Position numbers and translations under genes: made by a program. The notes under the pieces were generated by a model. The model ran no database searches. It was not told the DNA's origin and saw only the letters and a program-made list of their open reading frames with translations. Shown piece after piece: positions 1-11,900 of a DNA stretch of 64,000 nt; position 1 is the first letter of the stretch, and every line of letters starts with the position of its first letter. The DNA is from Cardinalis cardinalis (taxonomy: Eukaryota; Chordata; Aves; Passeriformes; Cardinalidae), in contig JACDOX010000142.1 of assembly GCA_014549065.1 (NCBI GenBank), forward strand, positions 124,001 through 188,000, written 5' to 3'.

Positions 1-520
1 TGCCTGCTGTTCCTAAATCTAACAGAGAAAAGACTCCATCTTTTTGGCTTGCTAATGATAAACCCAGCAGCTGATCTACAACTGTGTGCAGATTCNGATA
101 ATCCACCATCTCATTCTCATGTGCCTCTTTCAATGTGTACAAAGGAACNCTGTCAGGCACTGATCCCACACGTGTGGCAAAATCCCTTCTTTTACACCTA
201 TGACTGCAGCCACAAGGTGACAAACCATTTGCTNTTCACATGGTATACAACTCAGTGTTCACTATATTCCTCCTTTTATTTGTTTTGTAGAAGCAGCAAT
301 GAATCATGCAAGGAACTGTCATTTCTACTTCAAATGGAGCTGCCACCCAAAAAATTATTTCTTGAACCTAANTGGTGAAGCACATGATGTCATTTAATCA
401 TAGAAAGAACTAGTTTTGCATGCCTGATGCTGTGAATTCAGCAGGCTTGCTTTTGTAGCCATGCCTGTGGATAACTGCTGACTGNGAATGTTATCAGCAG
501 TTGGCCCTGTTAACGTAGAA

Positions 521-745
521 CCATAGAATCAGGTTGGCAAAAATCTCTAAGATTATTGAGTTCAATCATTAACCCAGCATTGCCAAGTTCACCACAAAAC
601 TATGTCCCTAAGTGCCACATCTACACATAATACAGGTCTCTTGTCATATTCCAAAATGTACTTCGGATCAGATCAATATTTCTATAACATTCTGTAGATG
701 TGACCTCCTTCAGGGTCCACCCGTCTCCCTGGCAGTTCTTTGTGT
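521..745 (-). mobile_element. CR1 LINE 3' fragment, degraded
   Basis: The + strand begins with ccatagaatcaggttgg and continues with text close to the CR1 3' end read in reverse (cattaacccagcattgccaag, then atgtccctaag and gccacatctacac). The element is therefore on the minus strand with its 3' end at 521. The match is good to about 630. A second CR1-like piece (acctcc..cagggt..tctccctggcag) follows at about 700-745 after an unrelated insert. Truncation at the 5' end is normal for CR1. Confidence 0.75.
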
Positions 746-1836
746 AAGCTATGTACGCATCTCTCCAGCCAAGGACCAGGGAACTACCAGCTGGTGGCAG
801 TAGCAGCTTCTCCAAGATCAGAATGTGAGGACTTCATCTCAATTCCTGATGACATTGTATGAAAGTAAGCAAATGCACTCTCCTCATTTTAAAGAAATGA
901 GCCATTATCAGTAACCTTGCAACTAATTTAACTGCTTTAAAATAACTTTGCTTCTCTCATCCTTTGATGCCTTTTGAATTTTTTGCTTAGTAGTTTGGGT
1001 GTTGTAATTGGCACTGGGAAACAAGAAGCTAAAACATGTCTCTCACTGTTGTGATGACCAGGCTGATGTTAAGGTCTTACGATAAAGGAGGAAGAGTTCA
1101 TNGCCCATAAATGCATTGCAAGTGACCTTTCTTATGGCTGTGTGCTGTAAAGAGGAAAATGAGATAATATGGTGAGGTTTAAGGGAATATGAAGATAAAG
1201 GATTGACTGGGGTCAAATAAAAACTGTTGAGCTGGCATCAAAGAGGAGTGTGTGTTGTTCTGAGATCCAAATATGATCTTATATAATCTTATACAAATGT
1301 TCTAATACTTCCCCATCTTTACTCAAAATACATCACCGAGTGCCATCTTCAGTCACATCAACCTGTTCTTTTAAAGCTGCATCACTCTGGCAGCACATCT
1401 TTTTAATCCCTTCTACCAACACATTCTTCTTTTTTTATCTCTTCCTTCTTTGTCTGCTTCTCTGGATTTATGTAAAAACTCCTTATCACTGGCCCCTCAG
1501 CACTTTGTACGCTGTACTATGGAACTTTATTGTGTTCCTGTCACTTCAGGAGAGCAAAAGGTCTGTGATGCCATATGAAAACTTCAGGATCCAAAAATTA
1601 TTTCATGGCACCATAAGGTCTTTGAGACCAATTTCCAGCAATTCTGCCTTTAAAGTTTAACTAAAGTTGGTGTCTCTGTGTTAATTTTGTGTGGTTTACA
1701 CCAACATCCATCTGTTGCTTAGATGATCTACAGTGCTTTTGCTGATTCAGAGGTTCATCTGTGCTCTGAGCAGGTAATAAGAGACATTTTGTGTGTCCTT
1801 TTGGTGCTGTGTACCAAAGTACTGGAACACCGGCAT

Positions 1837-1956
1837 GCTGCTTTCAGGCTNAGCTGCTGGGCACTGACAAGTGAGACAGGTCTGGCAGCAGCCCTCAGCT
1901 TCATGAGGGATGGNCTGCAGCTGAGGCAGGAGAACCCTCAGACTCTTCTTGGGGTA
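1837..1956 (+). repeat. Unnamed interspersed repeat, copy A
   Basis: This copy shares long near-identical blocks with the reverse complement of 4193-4323: an 18-base block beginning gctgctttcaggct, a block of about 28 bases containing ggtctggcagcagccctcag, and a distal cttcttg block. The blocks are in the same order, with a length difference in the middle. I do not recognise the family. It could be a decayed LTR or a nonautonomous element. Confidence 0.6.
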
Positions 1957-4192
1957 AAGAGCNATCCATGAACTGGATACTCTGCAAAAAAGAGGCTGCC
2001 TAGGGCTCAGATTCATATTGTTTGCCACCAGTTAAAAGCAAGATTNTTGCAAGGCCTCACTGATGGCCCTGGCTCTCGGGTTATATGTAGGAGCTTAGAA
2101 AAGTTCATGATCTCAGGCTTTTAAAAATTCTAGTAATAATTGACAGAGTCACACAAACAAAAATTTTTGTATCCAAAGTGTTGCCATCAAATAGTTGCCA
2201 TTCCTCCAATCATTCCATGGAATACAGCTTCCTCACTAAGCAGCTACAGATTTACTTCAAAGATGACATTGTAGGACAAAAATGTGGCCAGATGTCCAGG
2301 CTGAAGGTGGAACAAGGTAAAGCATGCATTGTACCTTTATTTGGGGAGAAATTTGTAAATTACTTCTGCCCTGTACTGGCCACATCTTGAATTTGTGTAT
2401 GAGTGCAAGAATTTAAAAATACTTGTGTGTGTATGTGAGAAGGTCACCTCTGACACAGAGTTCTGTGATTCAGAATTGCCGGATGCAAATGTATTTTAGT
2501 CACTAAGTAGCAATACATGGACATGAACACCCTGAACATAAAAATCTTCTTCTGAGCATTTCCAATGCTGTGCAGACTTAGACAACCAACCATATTCTCC
2601 ATGGATATGTTCACCTCACTCATTCTCAAAAGCTATCACTGTGATACAAGGGCTATTCATTTACCCAGGTATCCTTTGCATTTAGCTGGGCTTATCTTGT
2701 CCGTTGAGTAGAGGTCACCTCAAGACTGTTGTTTACCTAAGTCAGNAAAAGAGATTAGCATTGCCAGATGGACTTCCAACACCAAGGAGAAGGTAACTTC
2801 AAAGAATGTGCTAACAGGAAAGTAGGAATCACACATATACCTTTATAAGTTTTAATATTTCAGGAGTGAACCATTTTATGTCTTTCTTCATTCTTGCTGT
2901 TTGTTGCTGAAAATGCCTTTCTTCTGAATATCCTTCTAAAAATAAATGGTGTTGTGACTTTGGAGGATGAAAGGAGGCAAACAGAAAATGAACAGTCAAA
3001 GGTGCCCAGTGAGATACTAGTAAGCATCAGGACAACTCAGGCAAAAGAGGGAGAGATTAATAAATAGCTTGCCTGCTGAAAAAGTGTGTGTTTGCAAGTT
3101 GGCAAAGAATTAGCTAAATGTAAGTCCANTTGATTCTAGGAAGGAGGGTGTGTCCCATGCTGTAAATTAAATCAATGGAGCCTACCAAGCCAACCGAGGT
3201 AAATAACTCCTTCAAAAGCATTCCAGGCCTAGAGGCTGNCCTAATCCTGAGTATACCAGCAGGATAAATGAACCCGAAGATTCTAATGCCACCTATAACA
3301 ATTTATCTTCAGACCTGCAGAGGAAGGCAAAAAAAAAAAAGAGCAGTAGAGGACAAATCATGCGTCAGGAAGAATAAAAGAATAAAATAAAATCTTTCCT
3401 AACTCTAGTGGAAGCCCTGAGGCATGGAATTATTATAATGCAAATTGACAGTGATCTAATCTATTTTCTCACACACTTGGGGATACTGACACACCAGATG
3501 CTCAGGGACTCATAATATAAGCTTAATTTTCTCTCTTCAGGCATTTTCCTATTCTATTGTGTTGTACAATTATGCCCATAAACTTCTCAGGCTCCTTGCT
3601 ACGAGACTGCAAGCCACTCCTTCCAGTGCTCAGGAGAGTATTCAAACACTTCCTTCATCATATACCTGGAAGCCTTTAGAATTCCAGTGCAGATGTATTC
3701 AGGATTACTCACTGTACTGACATTTGATCATGTGATGAAGTCAATATCCCTCTCTGACATTTACTTCTCAAATATATTTATTAAGTGTTATCACAGCCCT
3801 ATTCAGTCTTTGCTGAGCTATACTAAACAAGAAAAAAAATCTTTTAATTTTCCTACAAAGATAGGACTTTTGTTCCCCTAATCATTCTAGAAATGCTTCT
3901 GTGCACTTGTTCAATTTAACATTTTCTATCACTTGGCATTAAAATTCTGCTGCATTTAAATTGAAGTAAACAATGCACATATGAACTTTTTGCTGAACCA
4001 CAGGTAACTCATTTTTTGCAAATTCAGCAAAAACAAGAAAACCACTGGCCAGTATTATCCTACTAGAAAACAAAAACAAAAAGCCAACAAACCCAAACAA
4101 ACAAACAAAAGCCTTCCTGCCAGCCCCAATATCAAATTGGTACTGGAATAGGAGTTCAATCTCCAGCTCTCCAGCTAGCAGCAGATGCTTCT

Positions 4193-4323
4193 CCACCACA
4201 AGAAGAATCTGAGATGCCCTTCATCAGCTGCACCCTGCTCTGCATGGAGCTGAGGGCTGCTGCCAGACCTGAGCTTTGAGTGCTGTCCTGTGCCACTAAT
4301 AAATGGCTAAGCCTGAAAGCAGC
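4193..4323 (-). repeat. Unnamed interspersed repeat, copy B (inverted)
   Basis: This is the reverse-oriented partner of 1837-1956. Read on the minus strand it has the same blocks in the same order (gctgctttcaggct, then ggtctggcagcagccctcag, then a block around attcttcttg). A tatata run lies just upstream on the minus strand (about 4336-4341), so an LTR origin is possible but not shown. Confidence 0.6.
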
Positions 4324-6975
4324 TCTCCAGCTGAATATATAGGAGAAATATCTGCCAGAGGTCAGTCTGTTTTGCATACCCAAAAGCATCTCTGATTTGA
4401 AAGTCATTGTATCAGTCTAGGATGTCTTTATGCACTGTGAGTGGATCAACCAGTCCTGCTCCAAGACAAGGAACGGAGAGCCTTGTCTGGGAGATGGCAG
4501 GTGAGTTCAGTTTGACTCCTGCACTTGGAAAACTGGTGAGAAGGTATAATAATGAACAAAGTTAATAGATATGTTTCTACTATTTATGATACTAAGGAAC
4601 AGAAATTTATTGGGAATGTGTAAAGAGATATAATTGACCAAATTTGATCTTTGTTTCTTTGTCATTTAGGGAATATGTGGATAAGGACAGTCTAGGTACA
4701 GGGGAAATCTCCTCTGCAAGGTGTTTTACTACCTGTTTTCCCTCAAGACATTGTCACAGACAGGTAGAGGAGTTATAAAAGAAAGGCCTCGTAAAATCAG
4801 GCCTACTCTGCTAAATTAATAGCTGGGCTACCACTTCTTCTAAGTGGAGCTAAGTACTTTGCAAGTTGCCATGCAAAAACAATCTTGGAATGAGAATTCA
4901 TTAACACGACAGTCTGTTCCTTGGGTAAAAAACAACTGCACCTATATAAACAATAAGATGTGTCCTAGGAGGATCAGTAGAAAAAGTATGTAAACTATAG
5001 ATGAGCAAAATGTCATGTACCAACCAATGTGAATGTATTGTTAACCAATTAGATCTGACACAGAGCCTTCTGATAATCTTATAAAATATGACCCATACAA
5101 TAAGTATTTGGCTTTTTCCTGCAGGANGAAAATAGAGTCTTGGCTGATTTATTACAACAGACTTGACTTTAAGGCATCCAGAGTCCATACTGGACTGATC
5201 AAATAACTTCCTTGCTGAGGAAGCCTGGGTACGAAAAAGAAGAGTTCGCTCCATCACTTCAGCTTTTTGGCCCTGCAGACAGTATGGGCACAGACTGTGA
5301 TGAATTTCACTACTTTCAGCACCACCAGAGCAGCACCCTGTGGCAGCAGAACCCTGTTTGTCCAGGCACACCTTCCTCATTGCTGAAACTTGCTCATCAC
5401 TTCTTCATTAATCTTGTACCATTTCAGAGAGCAGTGGTGGAAGGCCACAGAGGGGATGCTTGCCTCTGGCTCACCTTTGCAGAGACCTGGCTCTTTTCTT
5501 TTGGCTTCACCACTAAGCAGATACCTCAGTTATGTAAGACAGGTAAATAACTTCCATAATGTTAAATTAATGATCACAGTTCCTGCTGCCNCCTGGAACA
5601 CCATGCAGAGACCTTTCAGTTACTTTTCAGTAAAACATTAATGTAGCCGACACCAAGGCTCGCTCGTGTTGCTGGTTGGCCGCGTGCTTCAGTTCCGTGT
5701 CTGTGCCGCACCACCCTGCCTGGCCCTAGGTATTCATCCAGAGGTGACCNCTGAGCACCTTGTTCCACCTGACTGCCTGTGGGGATTGAAGCTGCAGGTG
5801 AAGATTCTGTGACTGCCAGCTTTGGCACCAGAGCAGGAACAGTCTTCCAAGCTGTCCCATCAGGTTTCTCAGTGCCCTGCTCCATANGCTGATAAGAATT
5901 TTCCATGTCTGCCTTAGCTTCTCCTGCTGCAAGTCCTGCTGGAGTCACTTTCCTGATGAAGCACAGACTACTTTATTTTCCTGGAAGNGTCACACACCAC
6001 GGGATGTCTGGGTGCAGTTTGTCTGCAATTCAGAAATTTTCCAGCTCAATAGATGGGTCATCANTAGTTCAGGGGAGTGGCATTTCTGCCACACCAGAAA
6101 GCTACTAAGGGAAGGCTTGGACCCAGCTTCCTATAACCTATAAACTGGAGGTTCTTCAACTGCTCAGGCAAATGTAGGAGGTAGGAGATGAATATGGGAT
6201 GAACAGAACAATCTTTGACACTTCAGCCTCCACCCACTTCACATTTGCCTGGATGTCTGACCTCCAGGGCAATACTCTGTCAACAGTACTTCCCAATACA
6301 GATCTCAGGGGTAGGGGATTTAGCAAACAGCTCTCCTGCAACAGACCCAGCTGGGTATCTGCACACAGGAAAAGATCAGAGCAACTCAGAGGGTTATCGC
6401 ACTGTTGGATTGGCAAGGTCAACAGGACAGAGGGCAAGAACAAAGGACAGTGTTGTGGCACCTGGGCCTCCCAGGCCATCACTGACAGCTTGCTCCAAGC
6501 CCTTCATCTTCTCTCTGTTCAAAGCAGGCTGATGGAGAAGCACTGGCTATCACACACAGGTCAACTCTGCCAGTATCTCCTGACATTGCTCTACGGAGTC
6601 TTTAGGGAGCAAGAGGAGATCCACCTCCAGATCCTCCACTGGGAAATGTGTTATGGAATATAATGCTGCTATGTGCACACACTNCTTATTGCTTTACATC
6701 CTCCGCACAACTTGATGTAAATCACACTTTGGGCCCTGCCTTCATTATTCCTCAATTCAAAGCATTTCTTGTATTTTTTTTTTTCTTTTCCAGTCTCTGA
6801 AGGTACAGATCATGGGAACAGAGATTTTGGAAATCAGCTCTCCTTCCTGTGCCACACAGAGTCCCGGGAGAACAGACCTACTTGGTCTGGAGGGGAGGGA
6901 TGGAATATGTATATCTGCTGCACTGAAGAAAGCAAGATTGTCCCATCATTCCCAACACAACAAATATCAAAATGC

Positions 6976-7020
6976 GTGCACACACAAACACATACAAACA
7001 CACACACACANANANATACN
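6976..7020. repeat. (CA)n microsatellite
   Basis: A CA/ACAA-rich run ends in a cluster of N bases alternating with A, which suggests a length or sequence polymorphism that the assembly could not resolve. A second, shorter CA run lies at about 7278-7290 inside the start of the CpG island. Confidence 0.85.
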
Positions 7021-7348
7021 TTATGTACTTACAAGTGGTTTTACCAGTGTTTATATATCGATTTTTATAGACATTACATATGTGATTATACGTGTTTAGG
7101 CAGGTAGGTGTAACTATATTCGCACATGCACTTATATGCCATCGTCCATGCATGTGTCCTTACACATGACCACAGAGCTGCTGTGTCCCTGCGTTAGCTG
7201 CGGGCTCTGTCCGTGCGCACACACGTGCGCGGAGCTGCCGCGGTGTCGTTTCCCGGCCCTGTGGGCGCCGACACTCGCGCACACACACACGTAAGTGTGC
7301 AACACCTGCCCCCGCACCCGCGGGTCTGTCCCAGCGCCCCTCCCCGCC

Positions 7349-7663
7349 NNNNNNNNNNNNNNNNNNNNNNNNNNNNNNNNNNNNNNNNNNNNNNNNNNNN
7401 NNNNNNNNNNNNNNNNNNNNNNNNNNNNNNNNNNNNNNNNNNNNNNNNNNNNNNNNNNNNNNNNNNNNNNNNNNNNNNNNNNNNNNNNNNNNNNNNNNNN
7501 NNNNNNNNNNNNNNNNNNNNNNNNNNNNNNNNNNNNNNNNNNNNNNNNNNNNNNNNNNNNNNNNNNNNNNNNNNNNNNNNNNNNNNNNNNNNNNNNNNNN
7601 NNNNNNNNNNNNNNNNNNNNNNNNNNNNNNNNNNNNNNNNNNNNNNNNNNNNNNNNNNNNNNN
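7349..7663. other. Assembly gap (315 N)
   Basis: This is an uninterrupted run of N within GC-rich sequence, as is common where short-read assemblies fail in CpG islands. No features can be called here. Open frames that run through it are artefacts. Confidence 0.99.
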
Positions 7664-7700
7664 AGCGGCGCGGGGCCCGGCCCGCCGGGAGCCGCCGGGG

Positions 7701-7705
7701 ATTGG
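7701..7705 (-). promoter_or_regulatory. Inverted CCAAT box
   Basis: ATTGG on the + strand (CCAAT on the minus strand), about 460 bases before the UBE2QL1 ATG and flanked by GC-rich sequence. It fits an NF-Y site in a CpG-island promoter, but a five-base match is weak on its own. Confidence 0.35.
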
Positions 7706-8090
7706 CTCGGCCGAGCGCGATCCGAAGGTGCCGGGGAAGCCATCTGCAGCGCAGGCGGTTTCGCCGCCGCTGTGCGGGGGGAGGGAGGGGGCTCTCCCGT
7801 GCGGGAGGCTGGGGGATTTTTTTTTTCCTTCCTACCTTTCCCCCCCCACCACCACCACCCTCCNCCTCCTTCCTTTTCACGGGATCATGGCCACGGCGGC
7901 GGGGCCGTGATGTCCGCGGGAGCAGCCCCGCTGCGGCAATGCTCCCCGCCACAGCTCTAGGCAGAGGAGGCGTTTGAACGGCGGCCGCACATCCTCNGGC
8001 ACCGCGGCGGCACCGCCGCCTCTCCGCGCCCCGGACCGGCGGAGAGGCGCTTCGCCGCCCGCCCGCCAACAGCACACCCGCCGAGCCGGG

Positions 8091-8098
8091 CTTTAAAT
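8091..8098 (+). promoter_or_regulatory. TATA-like element
   Basis: ctttaaat lies about 70 bases upstream of the UBE2QL1 ATG and is the only AT-rich motif in this part of the island. If used, transcription would begin near 8120-8125 and leave a very short 5'UTR. The same stretch supplies the in-frame stop (taa, 8094-8096) that closes the reading frame upstream of the ATG. Confidence 0.3.
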
Positions 8099-8165
8099 TG
8101 ATAACAACCGTACTAGAGCCCCACCGGTGCTCAGAGGCGGCAGGGATCGCAGAGCCGCGCACAAC

Positions 8166-8960
8166 ATGGCCACTCTGCTGCGGAAAATCGGGCTGATCCG
8201 GCTACACAGCCGGGACACGGAGGACCCCAAGCACCACCACCACCGCAGCAGCAGCCAGCAGGGCTCCTCGCTCCGCGGCAGAGGCAACCAGAAGAATAGC
8301 AGCAACAAGCCGCAGCCGCAGGGCCCCCCTGGGGGCGGCTGCAGCAGCAGCAGCAGCGAGGGCAGCCCCGGGGGCCACAAGAACAAGAAGGCGCCGGAGC
8401 CGGCCAAGCAGCCCCCGCAGCAGGCGCGCTCGGGAGTCGGCCGGGAGAAGCCCCGGGAGCCGAGCAGGGAGCCCGGCGCCGGCAAGGAGGCGGCGCAGCG
8501 GCCCGGCCCCGGCTCCGGCTCCGGCCCCGGGTGCGGGTCGGGGCCGGCGGCGCTGGTGCCCGCGGGCCGGCAGCAGCACTGCACGCAGGTGCGGACCCGG
8601 CGGCTGATGAAGGAGCTGCAGGACATCGCGCGGCTCAGCGACCGCTTCATCTCGGTGGAGCTGGTGGACGAGAGCCTCTTCGACTGGAATGTGAAGCTGC
8701 ACCAGGTGGACAAGGACTCGGTGCTGTGGCAGGACATGAAGGAGACCAACACGGAGTACATCCTGCTCAACCTCACCTTCCCCGACAACTTCCCCTTCTC
8801 GCCGCCCTTCATGAGGGTGCTTAGCCCCCGCCTGGAGAACGGCTACGTCCTGGATGGCGGGGCCATCTGCATGGAGCTGCTCACCCCCCGCGGCTGGTCC
8901 AGCGCCTACACCGTGGAGGCCGTCATGAGGCAGTTCGCCGCCAGCCTGGTCAAGGGGCAG
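8166..8960 (+). CDS. UBE2QL1: UBE2QL1 coding exon 1
   Basis: This exon encodes residues 1-265. I chose ATG 8166 because it is the first in-frame ATG after an in-frame stop at 8094-8096 and has a strong Kozak context (A at -3, G at +4: acaacATGG). The ATG at 8607, which matches the start of the human 161-aa protein ([10 protein letters not shown]), has a poor context (C at -3, A at +4). The E2 fold runs through [16 protein letters not shown] and the active-site segment [14 protein letters not shown] to FAASLVKGQ. As in other UBE2Q-like E2s, I see no classical HPN tripeptide before the cysteine. The donor is cag|gtaggg at 8960/8961. No N bases occur in the exon. Confidence 0.93.
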
Positions 8961-11900
8961 GTAGGGCTCCCTGCTCGGCGAGGAGCACACGCATCCATCG
9001 CTCGGGGTGCGGGCTGAGGGGTGTTCGGGTGGGAACCCCAAAGGTGGCCAGCCCGCGGCTGTCCGCCACCAGGCCCGCTCCTCCCCGAGTACCTGGTGTC
9101 ACCGATGGGGCGAAGGCGGGGACACACGTGTGGGCTCCGGGGTCCCTTCTCCGGCAGGTGCGGCAGAGGTGCGGGGCAGCTTGGAGGGACGAGGAGCACA
9201 TGCATCCATCGTGTCCTCCCGCCCGGCTTTTGTCCCTGTGCCTGGCTCTGCCGCCTGTGGCACACCAAGATATCGTGCTCGTCACCCCTGATGGGCACCT
9301 CGCAGCAGAAGGGGGCTCTCCGGGCTCCAGTGGGGTTTGGGATTGGTGCCTCCTGCCCTTCACCAAGCAGTCGGCCGTGCTCGCTGGTCCCTTGCGAGCA
9401 GTGCTGCCGCTGGCGGAGGGCGCGACGCTGGAGCTGCTGCCCCCGGGTCTTTGTCTGTGCTGTCCCGCATAGCATCCCTCCGGGGACGAGAGGCCACCCC
9501 GGCCTTGCGGCTTGGCACACTGCGCTGAGCTGAGCCGCGGGGTCNCGCCGGGAGTCGTGCTCGAGCTGCTGGCAGACTTGTACAGGTTTGTACAAATGGT
9601 CTGGCCCGAAAGGAACAAGTCATTTGGGCTAGGTGCTGCAGCTGCAGCAGACAGACGGTTCCTGCCGGCTCTCCTCTTCAAAGGAGGTGATCGGTTCTCC
9701 CGGCAGAGGATCTCGTCTGACCTGAATCGCTGCATTTTATGCTGCTTTTTTTCCCCCTTTTTCTCCTGCAGAATATCCGTATAAGAGAAATATTTCATAA
9801 GCCGTTTTTAATAAATGGGCGAATATTGCTGGTAGGCAGTAGTTCTTTATGCCTTATATTACNCTTTGTATTATAGTGGGCAGTGCACACATGGCTGTGG
9901 CAGGGTGGTTTTCCTGTTCGTGAATGCCCTTGAACTCGGGGGACCTGCACAGCTCCGTGTCTGTCAGTAAATTATACTAAGCAACTTAAATTTATATCTT
10001 GGCAAGGAGGTGGAGAAAGAGTAGATAATAACATGCTTTTTATTTGCTTAAAAATGAGGTTACTCCTGTTGCTTCTGTAGAATTGCTTGCCTGAGCAGAA
10101 GTAAAGGTTTGTTTCTTCTTAAGACTGAAATTAATTTTGATTTTTCAACAGGCTCTTTTGTAAGTGGCATGTCCTCCCTTTAACCTATTTGGTTTGGGCC
10201 TACTGCTCCTTTTTTTTTTAAATCAGATAGTATTTTTCTCTGCACTTCATTTCAAGAGGTCAAGTTTCCTAGGTCGCCTTGGGATATTAAAAAAAACATC
10301 TACCAAGAAGAAAAAAAAGAGTTTTAATTAACACAGAGGCTGAGGTACGTTGAAATTCTGTAGCTGCATTACACTGTTTGTTAACCTGTCACTTTTAAAG
10401 AGGTCATAGTTCTTGTTATTTGTTACAAGAATTTNGAAGGACAATGCTAAATTCTCTCATTTTGTAACAATTCAGCCTCTTCCTGAGGTGTTGAATGTTA
10501 AAGGGGTTCAATGAATATTTACTGGGATCATAAAATGGCTCAGTGAAGAGAAGCACGGTATTGTTTTATTAGTAATTAATTCTCGGCTATATAATCTGAC
10601 AATTTTCTTCCCTAAACCACTTAAGAGATTTCCAGAAAGTAGTAGCAATTTTTTATTACCAGAGGATGTTTATGTGTGCATCATTAATAAACACATTTAA
10701 AAAGCAAGAGTTTCAATAACATTCTTCCGGAAGTTTGCAAAGTAAATTATGACAGAAAGAGAACTGGGATTAAAAAAAAAAAAAGCAGAAATAAACTACT
10801 GACAGTAACTTAGTAGTTAAATTGATATAACATGGCACGTGTCAACCTCTCAGATTGTTCAATCCAAGTGGAAAGGTTATTAGGCAGTACAGTCAATACA
10901 TTTATTTTCTGGGTTAGAGAGATGTTGCCTGTGATGGGTTTGCCAGCCTGTCACCGTAGCTGGGCTCTGTGTCATGGGAGCCACGTTTCTGTAATTGCAC
11001 TCCCCTCGTTATGTAATCCCCACTCCATTGCATAATAGGGCTCAAAATACGGCTGGCGCTCCCCTATCCCTGTTTCATTTTACAGGTGATCCACTTTAGA
11101 CCAGTTAGTTTTTAAAAATAAAGATGGAGCCGACGGAGCATGGAGGGCTGAGGTGCTGCATTCCCCAGCGCCGTGTGGCCGGGTTTGGGTGACTCCTGCC
11201 GTGCCGTGGGCAGTCTTGGTGCCTGCAAGGAGCTGTCCCAAACAAATAGCCGTGGCTGTCACCAGGTTAATTGTGTAATTTCTGTAAGCTGCCTGCAACC
11301 TGCAATAGCATTAAATACTCAAGATGCAGCTCATCAGCAAGGCTGGAAGGGTGAGGGCCGTTCTCCATCGCCTCAGAACAAACCTGCCTGAGCAAATGGC
11401 AGCAGCCATTGGGCTGAGGGGGAGATGGGGCACTGCTGCCACCAGTGAGTCAAAGGGACCTTCCAGAGAAATGTCACTGGTTCCCAGCAGTGATTTAGCA
11501 TGAAATCACCATGAATACTCCAGCCTGTGACGCATCCAAGAGTGCGCCTGGCTGGCACGGGTGCCAGTGTGAGTGGGCAGGGCTGAGTGTTCTGCTGGCA
11601 CACCTTCCTCCTTGGGGCAGTCCAGGGGATCCAACCAAGGTGGCTCATTTCATTGGACATTTCTTGTCGGTCCCGTTTTGCTGAGCCAGCTGTGGCACTG
11701 TCATTCCCTGCTGGTTCTACGAAGGGAAACAGCACTTCTTGGTCTCTTGGTAGAGCTAGTAGTAGCTGTGAGCATGTATGACCTTCTGTTTTTTGACAAA
11801 GCAATCCAAAAGCGGTTAAAAGTAACATTGAAAATACATTTGCAGACAGTTAAGATTCTTGACAAACTCAAAAGTTTTTTTCATGGATTTCACAGACTTT

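Larger units (their letters stand above)
1..7190. other. Intergenic region upstream of UBE2QL1
   Basis: I see no convincing gene here. Open frames are short, mostly lack an ATG start, and match no family I recognise. The stretch holds a degraded CR1 tail (521-745), two copies of an unnamed repeat in opposite orientation (1837-1956 and 4193-4323), a short A-run near 3331, and an AAAC-rich run near 4068-4115. A slightly CpG-enriched patch sits at about 5643-5705. In human the next gene on this side is MED10 (recalled, not seen here). Confidence 0.6.
7200..9550 (+). promoter_or_regulatory. UBE2QL1: CpG island promoter of UBE2QL1
   Basis: CpG dinucleotides are dense from about 7200 to 9550 against an AT-rich background. 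The island covers the 5'UTR, all of coding exon 1 and roughly 600 bases of intron. It is interrupted by an assembly gap at 7349-7663, which may hide part of the core promoter. Just after the gap, attgg at 7701-7705 is an inverted CCAAT box in a GC-rich setting. Boundaries are by eye. Confidence 0.8.

Noticed and set aside
4901..5380. Minus-strand open frame of 159 codons
   Set aside because: It matches no family I know, has no splice or promoter support, and its C-terminal half reads like random AT-rich sequence.
5616..5948. Minus-strand open frame of 110 codons in a slightly CpG-rich patch
   Set aside because: It begins at GTG, contains unresolved bases, and shows no domain. It could be an exon of an unknown transcript or a decayed repeat, but support is too weak.
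8127..8165. Longer UBE2QL1 frame starting upstream of 8166
   Set aside because: The base triplet at 8127 is GTG, not ATG, and an in-frame stop lies at 8094. The first ATG at 8166 has a strong context, so I start there.
8961..9017. Read-through of UBE2QL1 exon 1 to a stop in the intron
   Set aside because: The exon 2 junction restores the known C-terminus exactly. The read-through tail would leave the E2 fold without its last helix.
8202..9041. Long minus-strand open frame opposite UBE2QL1 exon 1
   Set aside because: It is a shadow of a GC-rich coding exon. The plus strand encodes a recognisable E2 domain with correct splice sites.
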